Assembly (NCBI GenBank): GCA_017454335.1
Contig: JAFTDE010000056.1
Coordinates: 1-64,000, forward strand
Length of the DNA stretch: 64,000 nucleotides
Source: Bacteroidales bacterium
Lineage (GTDB): Bacteria > Bacteroidota > Bacteroidia > Bacteroidales > UBA932
Direction of reading: 5' to 3'
The notes under the pieces were generated by a model. The model searched no databases, was not told where the DNA came from, and saw only the letters and a list, made by a program, of their open reading frames with translations. Shown here piece by piece: positions 8,515 through 18,600 of the stretch (position 1 is the stretch's first letter; each line of letters starts with the position of its first letter). A program made the position numbers and the translations under genes.

Positions 8515-9310
8515 GTTCAAGTCCCTTTCCTCCGGCAGCTGCGGGAACTGCTATTACCTGGACATCTGCTCCGAAGAGGGACAGAGCGAGGCCGCCGTCA
8601 TCATCGACGCGGGGGTCAGCCTGCGCCGGCTGCGTCAGGAACTGGTCCGGGACGCGCTGAGCGCCGACCGGGTCTGCGCCATCCTCGTCACCCACGACCA
8701 CATGGACCACATCCGCGCGCTGGGATCCTGGTGCAAGCACCTCAAGACCCCGGTCTGGGCGACCGGAACCCTGCACCGCGCCCTCGCGCACAACCGCCTG
8801 GTCGTCCCCTGGATCCACGCCTGCCGCAGGGTCCTCGCCGGGGACGGATGGACTGAAATCGTGCCGGGACGCATCAAGGTCCGCCCTTTCGTGGTGCCCC
8901 ACGACGCCACCCAGACCGTCGGATACGCCGTCCTGCTGGATGCATACAAGTTCGTCATCATGACGGACATCGGGCAGATGACCGCCGAAGCCCTCTCCTA
9001 CGCCAGGCACGCCGACACCGTGGTCGTCGAGTCCAACTACGACCCCGACATGCTGGACAAGGGGCCCTATCCCTACGAACTGAAGGTACGCATCCGCAGC
9101 GGGAACGGCCACCTGAGCAATCCCCAATGCGCCGAAGCCATCCGCATGTTCAACCATGATGGCCTGCGGAATGTTTTCCTCTGCCACCTGTCCGAACACA
9201 ACAACACCCCGGAGCTCGCCCTGGCCAGCGCCCGCACCGTGCTGGACGGCGTCTCCCCGCGTCTGGTCGCCCTGCCGCGCGATACACCTTCCCCCCTCTT
9301 CCATATCTAG
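8507..9310 (+). CDS. MBL-fold metallohydrolase, YycJ/WalJ-like
   Basis: A 267-residue cytosolic metallo-beta-lactamase-fold protein. Near the N terminus is SLSSGSCGNCYY and then the zinc motif THDHMDH (HxHxDH). Further ligands are likely in VPHDA, the Asp of MTDIG and the late His of CHLSEHN. Proteins of this type (YycJ/WalJ) are presumed nucleases or phosphodiesterases linked to cell-wall and DNA housekeeping in other bacteria. Its ATG lies inside the last codons of the TPR gene (8-bp overlap), so the two are coupled. Confidence 0.82.
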   Translation: MIRFKSLSSGSCGNCYYLDICSEEGQSEAAVIIDAGVSLRRLRQELVRDALSADRVCAILVTHDHMDHIRALGSWCKHLKTPVWATGTLHRALAHNRLVVPWIHACRRVLAGDGWTEIVPGRIKVRPFVVPHDATQTVGYAVLLDAYKFVIMTDIGQMTAEALSYARHADTVVVESNYDPDMLDKGPYPYELKVRIRSGNGHLSNPQCAEAIRMFNHDGLRNVFLCHLSEHNNTPELALASARTVLDGVSPRLVALPRDTPSPLFHI

Positions 9311-9312
9311 TT

Positions 9313-9329
9313 TATTTTTGTTACCTTTG
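9313..9329 (+). promoter_or_regulatory. Tandem -7 boxes before the ABC exporter
   Basis: Two consensus boxes lie back to back: TATTTTTG (9313-9320) and TACCTTTG (9322-9329). The second ends 8 bp before the ATG at 9338, predicting a leader of only a few nucleotides. Confidence 0.55.
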
Positions 9330-9337
9330 TTCATTCT

Positions 9338-11167
9338 ATGCGGGATTTTTGGAAGGTTATCAAACGCTACGTAGCACCGTACAAACGCTACCTCGGGGGT
9401 TCACTGGTCATGAACGTCCTGTCGGCGGTATTCAACATCTTCTCCTTCTCCCTGCTGGCCCCGATCCTCAAGATCCTCTTCGACACCGGATCCAAGACCT
9501 ATACCCTCATCCCCTGGCACCGCGGCATGAGCGCCAGCGAGCTGATGAACAACATGTACTACTACGTCAGCAGCGCCATCGAAAGTTCCGGCGCCAGCCA
9601 TGTCCTGCTGATGCTGTGCCTGGGCATCTGTGCCATCACCCTGATCAAGACGGCCTGCTATTTCGGCGCCTCGGCCATCATGATTCCCATCCGGACCGGC
9701 ATCGTCAAGGACATGCGGATGGAAATCTACAACAAGATCCTGTCCCTGCCCATCGGATACTTCTCCCAGGAGCGCAAAGGCGACATCATCGCCCGCATGA
9801 GCGGGGATGTCCAGGAGGTCGAGACCTCCATCACCAGCGCCCTGGACATGCTGATCAAGAACCCCATCCTCATCATCTTCTACATGGGATGGCTGTTCTA
9901 CCAGTCCTGGCAGCTGACGGTCTTCGTGATCGTCTTCGCGCCCATCATGCTGCTGGTCATGAGCTCGATCGGACGCCGCCTGCGCGCCGATTCCGCCGAA
10001 GCCCAGCGCTACTGGTCCGACACCATGAGCCAGGTCGAGGAGACCCTGGGCGGCCTGCGCATCATCAAGGCCTTCCTGGCGGAGAAGAAGATGAGCCGCC
10101 GCTTCGAGCAGATCACGGATTCGATGCGGCGCAAGAACAACATGGTCGGCGTACGCCAGTCCAGCGCCCATCCCGTCAGCGAATTCCTGGGAACCGTGAT
10201 GATTTCCATCGTGCTGTGGTTCGGCGGGACCCTGATCCTGGGCCAGCACGCCATGATCGACGCACCGTCGTTCATCTCCTACATGGCCATCCTCTACTGC
10301 GTCATCCAGCCGATCAAGGACCTCGCCAAGGCGGCCTACGGCATTCCCAAGGGCCTGGCCTCGATGCACCGCATCGACGAGATCCTCCAGGCCGAGAACG
10401 ACATCCGCGAGGCGGAATCCCCCCGGGAGATCCCGGAATTCAAGGACTGCATCCGCTTCGAAGGGGTCAGCTTCCACTACCCCAACGGACGGGAAGTGCT
10501 CAAGGACATCAACCTCGAGATCCGCAAGGGCAAGACCATCGCCATCGTCGGCGCCTCCGGTGCGGGGAAATCCACCCTGGTGGACCTCATCCCGCGTTTC
10601 TACGATCCCTCCAAGGGCCGCGTCACCATCGACGGAACGGACATCCGCGATGTGCGCCTGCATGACCTGCGCGCCCTGATGGGGAACGTCAACCAGGATC
10701 CGATCCTGTTCAACGACAGCGTCTTCAACAACATTTCCTTCGGCGTCGAGAACGCCGACGAACAGAGCGTTGTCGAAGCGGCCAAGATCGCCAATGCGCA
10801 CGAATTCATCCTGGAGAAGGAAGATACCTACCAGTCCAACATCGGCGACCGGGGCGTCAAGCTCAGCGGCGGCCAGCGCCAGCGCATCAGCATCGCGCGC
10901 GCCATCCTCAAGAACCCGCCCATCCTGATCCTCGACGAGGCGACGGCGGCCCTCGACACCGAATCCGAGCGCATCGTCCAGGAAGCCCTGGACCGCCTGA
11001 TGAGCACCCGCACCACCATCGCCATCGCCCACCGCCTGTCCACGGTCAAGGGCGCGGACGAGATCATCGTCATGGATGAAGGACGCATCGTAGAGCGCGG
11101 CCGGCACGACGAGCTGATTGCACTGGACGGATACTACAAGAAACTCTATGACATGCAGGCCCTCTAA
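9338..11167 (+). CDS. ABC exporter, fused permease and ATPase (MsbA-like)
   Basis: A 609-residue half-transporter that would act as a homodimer in the inner membrane. An N-terminal six-helix permease domain (about 20-320) is followed by an ATPase domain. It has Walker A GASGAGKSTL, signature LSGGQRQR, Walker B ILILDEAT and the switch His in IAIAHRLS. The length and layout fit the MsbA/lipid-A flippase group, but multidrug exporters share it, so the substrate is open. It has its own promoter in the short gap after the YycJ-like gene and is followed after 12 bp by a VanZ-like gene. Confidence 0.87.
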   Translation: MRDFWKVIKRYVAPYKRYLGGSLVMNVLSAVFNIFSFSLLAPILKILFDTGSKTYTLIPWHRGMSASELMNNMYYYVSSAIESSGASHVLLMLCLGICAITLIKTACYFGASAIMIPIRTGIVKDMRMEIYNKILSLPIGYFSQERKGDIIARMSGDVQEVETSITSALDMLIKNPILIIFYMGWLFYQSWQLTVFVIVFAPIMLLVMSSIGRRLRADSAEAQRYWSDTMSQVEETLGGLRIIKAFLAEKKMSRRFEQITDSMRRKNNMVGVRQSSAHPVSEFLGTVMISIVLWFGGTLILGQHAMIDAPSFISYMAILYCVIQPIKDLAKAAYGIPKGLASMHRIDEILQAENDIREAESPREIPEFKDCIRFEGVSFHYPNGREVLKDINLEIRKGKTIAIVGASGAGKSTLVDLIPRFYDPSKGRVTIDGTDIRDVRLHDLRALMGNVNQDPILFNDSVFNNISFGVENADEQSVVEAAKIANAHEFILEKEDTYQSNIGDRGVKLSGGQRQRISIARAILKNPPILILDEATAALDTESERIVQEALDRLMSTRTTIAIAHRLSTVKGADEIIVMDEGRIVERGRHDELIALDGYYKKLYDMQAL

Positions 11168-11179
11168 AACGCGTTGAAC

Positions 11180-11572
11180 ATGAAGAGCCGAGTCCTCCTC
11201 TCCCGCATACTCTTTGTCCTGTACCTGGCAGCCATCGCATTCCTGTGCCTGACCAGCCCCAGTTCCCTGCCCCAGCTCAAGACCACGTTCCTGGGCCTGC
11301 CGACGGACAAGGTGGCGCATTTCCTGATGTTCCTGCCCTTCCCGATCCTGTTCTACCTGTCCACGGAATGGAAGGCCGACAAGTTCTGGAAGGCCCTGCT
11401 GCTCACACTCCTCATCCTGGCCATCGGCTGCGGCGTGGCGGCGGGGACGGAATACCTGCAGAAAATCACGCCGAACCGCGTGGCGGACAAGGCGGACTTC
11501 GTGGCGGACGCCATCGCCCTGGGCTGCAGTTCGCTGCTGGTTTTCATCGTCCTGGTCTTCCGTAAGAAATGA
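11180..11572 (+). CDS. VanZ-like membrane protein
   Basis: A 130-residue protein with four predicted membrane segments and the VanZ-type pattern: an Asp-Lys pair (PTDKVAHF) after the first segment and EYLQKITPNRVADKADFVAD near the end. VanZ relatives are small inner-membrane proteins of poorly defined function, linked to glycopeptide resistance in some Firmicutes. I chose ATG 11180 over the in-frame TTG two codons earlier. The stop overlaps the next ATG (ATGA). Confidence 0.75.
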   Translation: MKSRVLLSRILFVLYLAAIAFLCLTSPSSLPQLKTTFLGLPTDKVAHFLMFLPFPILFYLSTEWKADKFWKALLLTLLILAIGCGVAAGTEYLQKITPNRVADKADFVADAIALGCSSLLVFIVLVFRKK

Positions 11573-14517
11573 AACGGATCCTGACCCTTTTGCTGTTCTG
11601 CCTGACTGCTGCCGCCGCTCCGGCCCAGCAGGTCAACCTGACGCGCAGATTCGCCCCCCTGGCCGATTCCCTGACCGTCTGGCTCGCCCGGCGCACCACG
11701 GTCCAGGACATCAATCCGGTCACGGTCAGCCGGGTCCTCCGGCGCGGATCCGAAGTGGACTTCTATTTCTCCGCCAGCCTCGGAGACTATCCCTGGCACG
11801 AAGAAGACATCCGCTGGCTGAAAGCCCAGGTCGACGAGGCGTTGCAGCAACTCTCCCCCGATGATATCCAGGGGCGCCTGTTTGCCGGGAACCTCGACGT
11901 GGAAGCGCTGATCACCCCGCGACGCGGCGACAGCGGGAAGAAGATCGCCTATCCGCTGGCCATCGACGATCCTGGACGGGGCGCCAAGATGGTCCGCCGG
12001 CTGGGAGAACGCTCTTTCCGCCAGGGTCTGGACGGGCGCACCATCGCCCTCTGGCAAAGCCACGGCATGTATTACAACGCCGACCAGGACCTGTGGACCT
12101 GGCAGCGCGCCCGGGTGCACCGCACCAGCGAGGACCTGTTCACGCAGAGCTTCGTCCTCCCCTTCCTGATTCCGATGCTGGAGAATGCCGGCGCCTATGT
12201 CATGACGCCGCGCGAACGGGATACGCACCGCCTCGAATACATCATCGACAACGACCGCAGTTTCAGCGGTGAACGCAGCGGGACCCTGCGGCGCAGCGGA
12301 CAATACAGCGAAAAAGGCAACTGGCGAAACGCCGGAGAAGGATTCGCCGACTTCAAGCGCAGCTATACCATCTCCGACAATCCCTTCCAGGCCGGGACGG
12401 CCCGCGCTGCGGACTGTACGGCCGGCACGGCCGCTTCCGAAGTGCGCTGGACCCCGGATATCGAGGAACGCGGGACCTATGCCGTCTATGTTTCCTACAA
12501 GAGCCTGCCCGCCAGCACCCGGAGCGCCCGTTACAGCGTCCACCACCTGGGCGGGGTCAGCCAGTTCGAAGTGAACCAGCGCCGGGGCGGCGGCACCTGG
12601 ATCTACCTGGGCAGTTTCGAGTTCGACCGCGGCGAAAAGGGCTATGTCTCCCTGAGCAATGCCGGGCGCGCCGGTGAGATCGTCACCGCCGACGCCGTCA
12701 AGATCGGCGGCGGCGAGGGCAAGGTCGTGCGCGGCACGCCGGGCGGGGAATACCGCACATCCGGCATGCCCAGCTACCTCGAAGGCGCCTCCTACTGGCT
12801 GCAGTGGGCCGGTATGGACAGCACGCTCATCTTCGAGCGCGAGACGGACTACATCAACGACTACACCAGCCGCGCGGACTGGGTGGACCACCTGCGCGGC
12901 GAACGGGACGTTCCCTTCGACCTGTCCCTCGCCTTCCATTCCGACGCCGGGACGACGCCCGGTGACAGCATCGTCGGCACCCTGGCCATCTACACCCTGC
13001 TGAGCGAGGGAAAGCGCATGTACCCCAACGGCGCCTACCGCGACGTCAGCCGGCTGTATGCGGAATTCGTCCAGGACCAGGTCGTCTCCGACATCCGGGC
13101 CCTGTTCCATCCGGACTGGTCCCGCCGTATGCTGTGGAACCGCTCGTATTACGAGTCCCGCGCCACCGGCGTGCCGGGCATCATCCTGGAGACCATGAGC
13201 CACCAGAACCTCGCGGACATGATCCTGGGCCACGATCCGGCATTCAAATTCACGCTCAGCCGTTCCGTCTACAAGGGCATCCTGAAATTCCTCAGCGCCC
13301 TGTACGGGACCAGCTATACCGTCCAGCCCCTGCCCGTGCAGGACATGGCCGTGCGTTTCAACGGCAACGACCGCGCCGTGCTGACCTGGACACCCAGCCG
13401 CGATGAACTGGAACCGACGGCTTCCCCGACGGGATACAAGGTCTTACAGCGCGTGGATGACGGCGCCTTCGACGAAGGGCGCGAGGTCAGCGGATGCAGC
13501 GCCGAGTTCCCGATCGAACCCGGCCACATCTACAGCTACAAGGTACTCGCCTACAACGACGGCGGATACGCCTTCCCCTCCGAGATCCTGTCCATCGGCA
13601 TGCCGGAGCATCCCGCCTCGCAGCCGGTGCTGGTCGTCAACAACTTCACCCGCATCTCCGCGCCCGCCTGGTTCGATACGCCGGCCTACGCCGGATTCGA
13701 CGCGGCGACGGACAGCGGCGTTCCGTACATGCAGGACATCAGCCTGATCGGAGAGAATTACGAGAACCGCCGGAGCAAGGAATGGGTCTCGGACGATTAC
13801 GCCGGATGGGGATCCTCTTACGATGACCAGGCTGGCCTGATCATCGCCGGCAACCGTTTCGACAACATCTACCCCCACGGACGGGTACTGATGCAGGCAG
13901 GCAGCCCCTTCTACTCCCTCAGCCGGAGCGCTTTCGAACGCGACGGGGACCAGGCCTGGGCGCTCGACCTGGTCTGCGGCAAACAGGTCACGACCCCGCG
14001 CGGAACGACGGGGGAAGTGGCCTACGAGGTCTTCCCCGCCACCCTGCGCCAGCGCCTGCGCGGCTTCACCCAGGCCGGCGGCCACGTCCTCATCAGCGGA
14101 TCCAGGATCGCCACGGACGCCTGGTCCGAAGTCTACCCCGTATGCCCGGACAGCCTGCACCACGACCAGGTCGCCGAATTCGTCCAGACCGTGCTGGGAT
14201 ACACCCTGGTCAGCGACCACGGGACCAACACGGGCAAGCTCGCCCCCGCCCCCGCCATCGGACTGGGCCAGGCGGCATTCTACCAGACGCCGAATCCGGA
14301 ATCCTACTGTGTCGAGCATCCCGATGCCATCGGAGCCGCCGGAAAGGCCTCCCGCATCTTCCTGCGCTACGACCGCACCCGTCTGCCGGCCGGCATCCAA
14401 TACGACGGAAACGGTTACCGCGTAACAGCGGTCGGACTCCCCCTCGAATGCCTCAAGGAAGAGTCCGACAGACTGATTATCCTGCGCAGCGCGCTGGATT
14501 ATTTCAAAGCACCTTGA
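11569..14517 (+). CDS. Secreted amidase-fold protein with inserted golvesin-like domain (annotated xanthan lyase type)
   Basis: A 982-residue exported protein (signal peptide ending APAQ). An N-acetylmuramoyl-L-alanine amidase-like fold appears to be split: the first half at about 115-225 (ALWQSHGMYY, and an Arg/Glu pair in HRTSEDLFTQS), then a golvesin/xanthan-lyase-type beta domain at about 225-385. The second half at about 385-575 has SLAFHSDAG and the late catalytic Glu in IILETMSHQN. A fibronectin-type III domain (about 595-690) and a 290-residue C-terminal domain of unknown role follow. It probably cuts or binds cell-wall peptidoglycan; polysaccharide lyase activity is unsupported here. 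It converges on the PiT gene, overlapping by 14 bp. Confidence 0.75.
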   Translation: MKRILTLLLFCLTAAAAPAQQVNLTRRFAPLADSLTVWLARRTTVQDINPVTVSRVLRRGSEVDFYFSASLGDYPWHEEDIRWLKAQVDEALQQLSPDDIQGRLFAGNLDVEALITPRRGDSGKKIAYPLAIDDPGRGAKMVRRLGERSFRQGLDGRTIALWQSHGMYYNADQDLWTWQRARVHRTSEDLFTQSFVLPFLIPMLENAGAYVMTPRERDTHRLEYIIDNDRSFSGERSGTLRRSGQYSEKGNWRNAGEGFADFKRSYTISDNPFQAGTARAADCTAGTAASEVRWTPDIEERGTYAVYVSYKSLPASTRSARYSVHHLGGVSQFEVNQRRGGGTWIYLGSFEFDRGEKGYVSLSNAGRAGEIVTADAVKIGGGEGKVVRGTPGGEYRTSGMPSYLEGASYWLQWAGMDSTLIFERETDYINDYTSRADWVDHLRGERDVPFDLSLAFHSDAGTTPGDSIVGTLAIYTLLSEGKRMYPNGAYRDVSRLYAEFVQDQVVSDIRALFHPDWSRRMLWNRSYYESRATGVPGIILETMSHQNLADMILGHDPAFKFTLSRSVYKGILKFLSALYGTSYTVQPLPVQDMAVRFNGNDRAVLTWTPSRDELEPTASPTGYKVLQRVDDGAFDEGREVSGCSAEFPIEPGHIYSYKVLAYNDGGYAFPSEILSIGMPEHPASQPVLVVNNFTRISAPAWFDTPAYAGFDAATDSGVPYMQDISLIGENYENRRSKEWVSDDYAGWGSSYDDQAGLIIAGNRFDNIYPHGRVLMQAGSPFYSLSRSAFERDGDQAWALDLVCGKQVTTPRGTTGEVAYEVFPATLRQRLRGFTQAGGHVLISGSRIATDAWSEVYPVCPDSLHHDQVAEFVQTVLGYTLVSDHGTNTGKLAPAPAIGLGQAAFYQTPNPESYCVEHPDAIGAAGKASRIFLRYDRTRLPAGIQYDGNGYRVTAVGLPLECLKEESDRLIILRSALDYFKAP

Positions 14518-15601
14518 CCGGAACGCCGAACCAATGGACCATGGCCAGGTAGAACAGGCCTGAAATGATCACGACGGCCGGGATGGTCAGCACCCAAGCC
14601 CAGACGATATTCTTGGCAGTCAGCCACTTGACCCGTTTCACACCCCGGGTCAGGCCGGTTCCGATGATGGCGCCGGTGATGGTGTGGGTCGTACTGACCG
14701 GGATGCCGGCCAGCGCCGTGATGATCAGGGTCGTGGCGCCGGACAGTTCGGCGCAGAATCCCTGGACAGGGTACAGTTTGCTCAGCCCGTCGCCCAGGGT
14801 CCGGATGACCTTGCGGCCGCCGGTGATGGTTCCGAGCGAAATCAATCCATAGCAGACATATTTCAGCCAGGAAGGAACGAAGAAGGCGGCATTCGCGACA
14901 GCCGTTCCGTCGGCGTTGTACGCGCCCGCCGCGACGGCTCCGTTGCCGTACAGCAACTGCATGATGGGATTGTCCGGGTTCGACGCGAATGCCGAAGCCA
15001 GCAGGATGGCGATCACGCCCATGGTCTTCTGCCCGTCATTGCCGCCGTATCCCAGCGAGAAAGCCGCCGAAGAGAAGAGCTGGAGCTTGCGGAAGGTCTT
15101 GTCCACCTTCTTGGCCTTGGAGCGCTTGAGCACCAGCATCCAGAAACAGTTCAGGAAAAATCCCATCAGACAACCCAGGAGCGGGGAAATCACGATGAAG
15201 GAAATGATCAGCAGGATGCCCGAGGTCATCAGGTACTGGCCGCCATAGACGAACCAGACCGGACCGATCAGGCCGCCGATCAGGGCATGCGAAGCGGAGA
15301 TCGGCAGACCGAGCCGCGTGCATACGAAGATCCAGAAAACCGATCCCAGCAGGGCCGCCAGGATCACATACACGTCGATGCAGTTCTCGCTGACGATTCC
15401 CTTGCCCATCGTGGAGGCCACGGTCATGTCAAAGACGAACAGGGCGGAGAAATTGAAGATAGCCGCCCAGGCTACCGCCTGCGAAGGGGTCAGGGCCTTC
15501 GTTGCGACAACGGAGGCGATGGAGTTGGCCGCATCGTTCATGCCGTTCGTAAAGTTGAACAGCAACGCGATGACGACCGTGATGAGTACGATAGTTACCA
15601 T
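14504..15601 (-). CDS. PiT-family inorganic phosphate transporter
   Basis: A 365-residue inner-membrane phosphate permease. It shows the duplicated PiT signature: NFTNGMNDAANSIA near the N terminus and GIPVSTTHTITGAIIGTG near the C terminus, with about ten membrane segments. The ATG shares one base with the stop of the upstream GH78 gene (TAATG), so it is translationally coupled to it. The usual DUF47 partner lies one gene further upstream, which is unusual (see findings). Confidence 0.9.
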   Translation of the reverse strand: MVTIVLITVVIALLFNFTNGMNDAANSIASVVATKALTPSQAVAWAAIFNFSALFVFDMTVASTMGKGIVSENCIDVYVILAALLGSVFWIFVCTRLGLPISASHALIGGLIGPVWFVYGGQYLMTSGILLIISFIVISPLLGCLMGFFLNCFWMLVLKRSKAKKVDKTFRKLQLFSSAAFSLGYGGNDGQKTMGVIAILLASAFASNPDNPIMQLLYGNGAVAAGAYNADGTAVANAAFFVPSWLKYVCYGLISLGTITGGRKVIRTLGDGLSKLYPVQGFCAELSGATTLIITALAGIPVSTTHTITGAIIGTGLTRGVKRVKWLTAKNIVWAWVLTIPAVVIISGLFYLAMVHWFGVPVKVL

Positions 15602-18600
15602 TAATGAATTTTCACAAATTTAACACGCTCGCGGCGCCATGTGTAGACGACATCCAGGCTGCCGTCCTGGTCCTGGATGATGCTGGGATAGGAATACTGG
15701 CTGACCGGACTGTCCTCCAGCGTCACGATGTCCTTCCAGTGGACACCGTCCCTGGAGACCGCGACGCTCAGCGGGGTGCGCGGGCCCTTGTTCGTTCCGG
15801 GATGCGGACCGACATTGTTGTAGGCCATGGCGAAAGTGCCGTCACGCAGGGTGACGGCGTCCAGTCCGGACTGGTTCTGCGGGACGTCCAGCAGTTCGAC
15901 TTCGGACCAGGTTTCACCCCGGTCGCGGCTCCAGGTGGAACCGATGAAGGCATTCTTGGTGCGGCAGAGCGCCTGCAGGCTGCCGTCCTTGTGCACGAGG
16001 ATCGTCGGCTGGATCAGTTCGAAGCCTTCCGGTGCCGCCACCGGACCGACCTTGCGCCAGGTATAGCCGCCGTCGTCGGAGATTTCGAAGTGGATGCGCC
16101 AGTGCCCGGCTTCGGTGCTGGAACCGCTGATCATCCGCCCGTCGGCGAGCATCACCGGCTTGTTCTTGATGGCACCGAGTATGCCTTCCGGCAGCTCCTG
16201 CGCCTCGCTCCAGGTCTTGCCTCCGTCCTTCGAGCGACGGATGTATCCGATCCATTCCGGAATGGTCGGGCCGACCTTGTAGAAGAGCATCAAATCGCCG
16301 CCGGGGACCTGGAACAGGACCGGATTCCAGCAGGGATAGCGCAATTCTTCGTTCTGGATGCCGTCGGCTACCAGCTGCGGCTCGGTCCAGACTTCCGACC
16401 CCTTCGGCTTGCGGGAGACCCAGATGCAGACATCCGGATGCTTCTCATGCGTTCCGCCGAAATAGGCAGCCACGAGGTCCCCCTCGGGGGTCTGGGCGAT
16501 GGTAGAGGCGTGGCACTGCGGGAAGGACGCCTGGTTGTACAGGAAAGATTCCTCCGTTACGCGCTTCTCATGCGGCATCGCCACGTCGAAGTGGTAGGTG
16601 CCGGGACGCAGGGTCCGGGGATGCTTCTTTCCGGGCAGCAAGGCCTTGGCCGTCGTGCCTTCGGGAACGGTGACATCCCATTCCAGGCGGTTCAGGCTCT
16701 TCTTCCAACTGGATCCGATCACACCGTACGGGCACTTGTACGAAGCGTTCACCCAGTCCAGGTTCTCGATCGAGAAGTCCGGGCGGAGTTCGATGACCTT
16801 GTATCCGGGCTTGGCAGGGCGGATGCCGGCGAGTTCGTGGTAGTACCAGGAGATCAGGTCGCCCAGCAGCATCACATGGTTGCCGCTGTTCATGGAAGGA
16901 TTGGCCGTATTGCCGTTCCACAGCTCCCAGATCGTGGTCGCGCCCTGCGCAGCCATGTACCCGTAGCTGGGATAGGTATCCTGCGAAGCCAGCAGGAAGG
17001 CGACGTCGCTGCGGCCCATCCGGGACAGTTCGTGCTGGACCCACTGGAGGCCGATGACCCCGCAGCTGATGTGGCCGTTGCCGTCCACGATGATCTTCTT
17101 GACGATGTTGTGGCAGATGTCGTCCCTGCAGTCCTTGGGAACGATGCCGAAGGCCAGCGGAAGGACATTGGCCGTCACGGTGTTGTTGCCGTAATACACG
17201 CTGTCCGGATAGAACCAGGGAGAATGCCCCTCGGGGGTCAGGCCGCGCTCGCCGACGTACAGGAAGCGCTTGTTGAACGCCGCGGCCGTTTCCTTCGCCT
17301 GGCGCTCGTACCGCTTCGCATCCTTCCTGAGTCCCTGCAGCCGGGCGAACTTGGCCAGCAGCTGCGAGATCTTGACATAGTAGGCCGTCGAGATCAGCGC
17401 GCCATCCGTGATGCGCGTGGGATCCTGGGCGTGCACGAGTTCCAGCGACTCGGGCGGCATGCACCAGTCTCCGTACTGGTCCTTGGTGATGATTCCGTCC
17501 TCATCCATGTAGGTATCGCGCATGTAGTCCATCCAGCGGCAGATCGAGGCATAGCTGTCCCGGATCGGCTGGAGATCGCCGAACTGCTCCCACAGCAGGT
17601 CGCAGCCCATCGGCAGGGCCGCCGGCCAGGTCATGTTGTCGGAATAGTAGTTCCAGAAAGCCGGAGCCACGTCGGGAATCTGGCCGTTGGCGCGCTGCGC
17701 CTCGCAGATGTCCCGCATCCATTTCGCATACAGGGCGTGGGTGTCGAACATGAAACTCTCGCCCAGGGCGCCGGCGACGCGGTCGCCCAGCCAAGGCATG
17801 CGCTCATCGCGCTGCGGGCAGTCGATCGGCATGCCCTTGTAATTGGAGGCGACGCCCCACCAGGCATTGTGGTAGACCTGGTTCAGCACCTCGTTCGAAC
17901 ATTCGAACTGACCGATGGTCTCGATGTTGTCGTAGACCAGTTCCGCCACGAAATCCTCCGGCCTGGGATCCGGGATGCCGATGACCTCGACATAACGGAA
18001 ACCGTGCGTCGTGAAGATCGGATGCCACCAGATGCCGTCCTCCTCGCCCGAACAGATGTACGTATCGGTCGTATGCGCATTGCGCAGGTTGGCGCGATAC
18101 AGGGTACCGTCCGGATTGATGGTCTCGGCGAAGCGGAGCTGGATGGTCTGGCCCTTTTTCGTTCCGGACAGGCGCATGCGCACCCAGCCGGCCATGTTCT
18201 GGCCGAAGTCGATGACATGGTTGCCGCCGACCGGGGTGATGGACTTGACATCGACAGACTGCATCACGCGCATCGCGGGCGAAGTCGCCGGATGCAGGGT
18301 ACCGTGGGGAATCATGGAACGCCGGCCGGGCAGCCATGCGGAAGCGTCATACCCGGGTTCCGTCCACGCGCCCAGTTCCATCCGGGCGTCGTACACTTCC
18401 CCGTCGTACTCGTTGGCGCTGCGGATCGGCCCCTGGGCCGTCAGGCGCCAGTCGCGCTCGTTGGAAACCACGTTGCGCTCGGTCCCGTCCTTGAACACCA
18501 GGTGCAGGCGGAACCAGAGTTTGGGATAGCCGAAGGTATTCACCTTCCAGGGCTTGTAATGCTGCTGCATCGCATAGTAACGGCCCGGCCCCAGGGCGAC

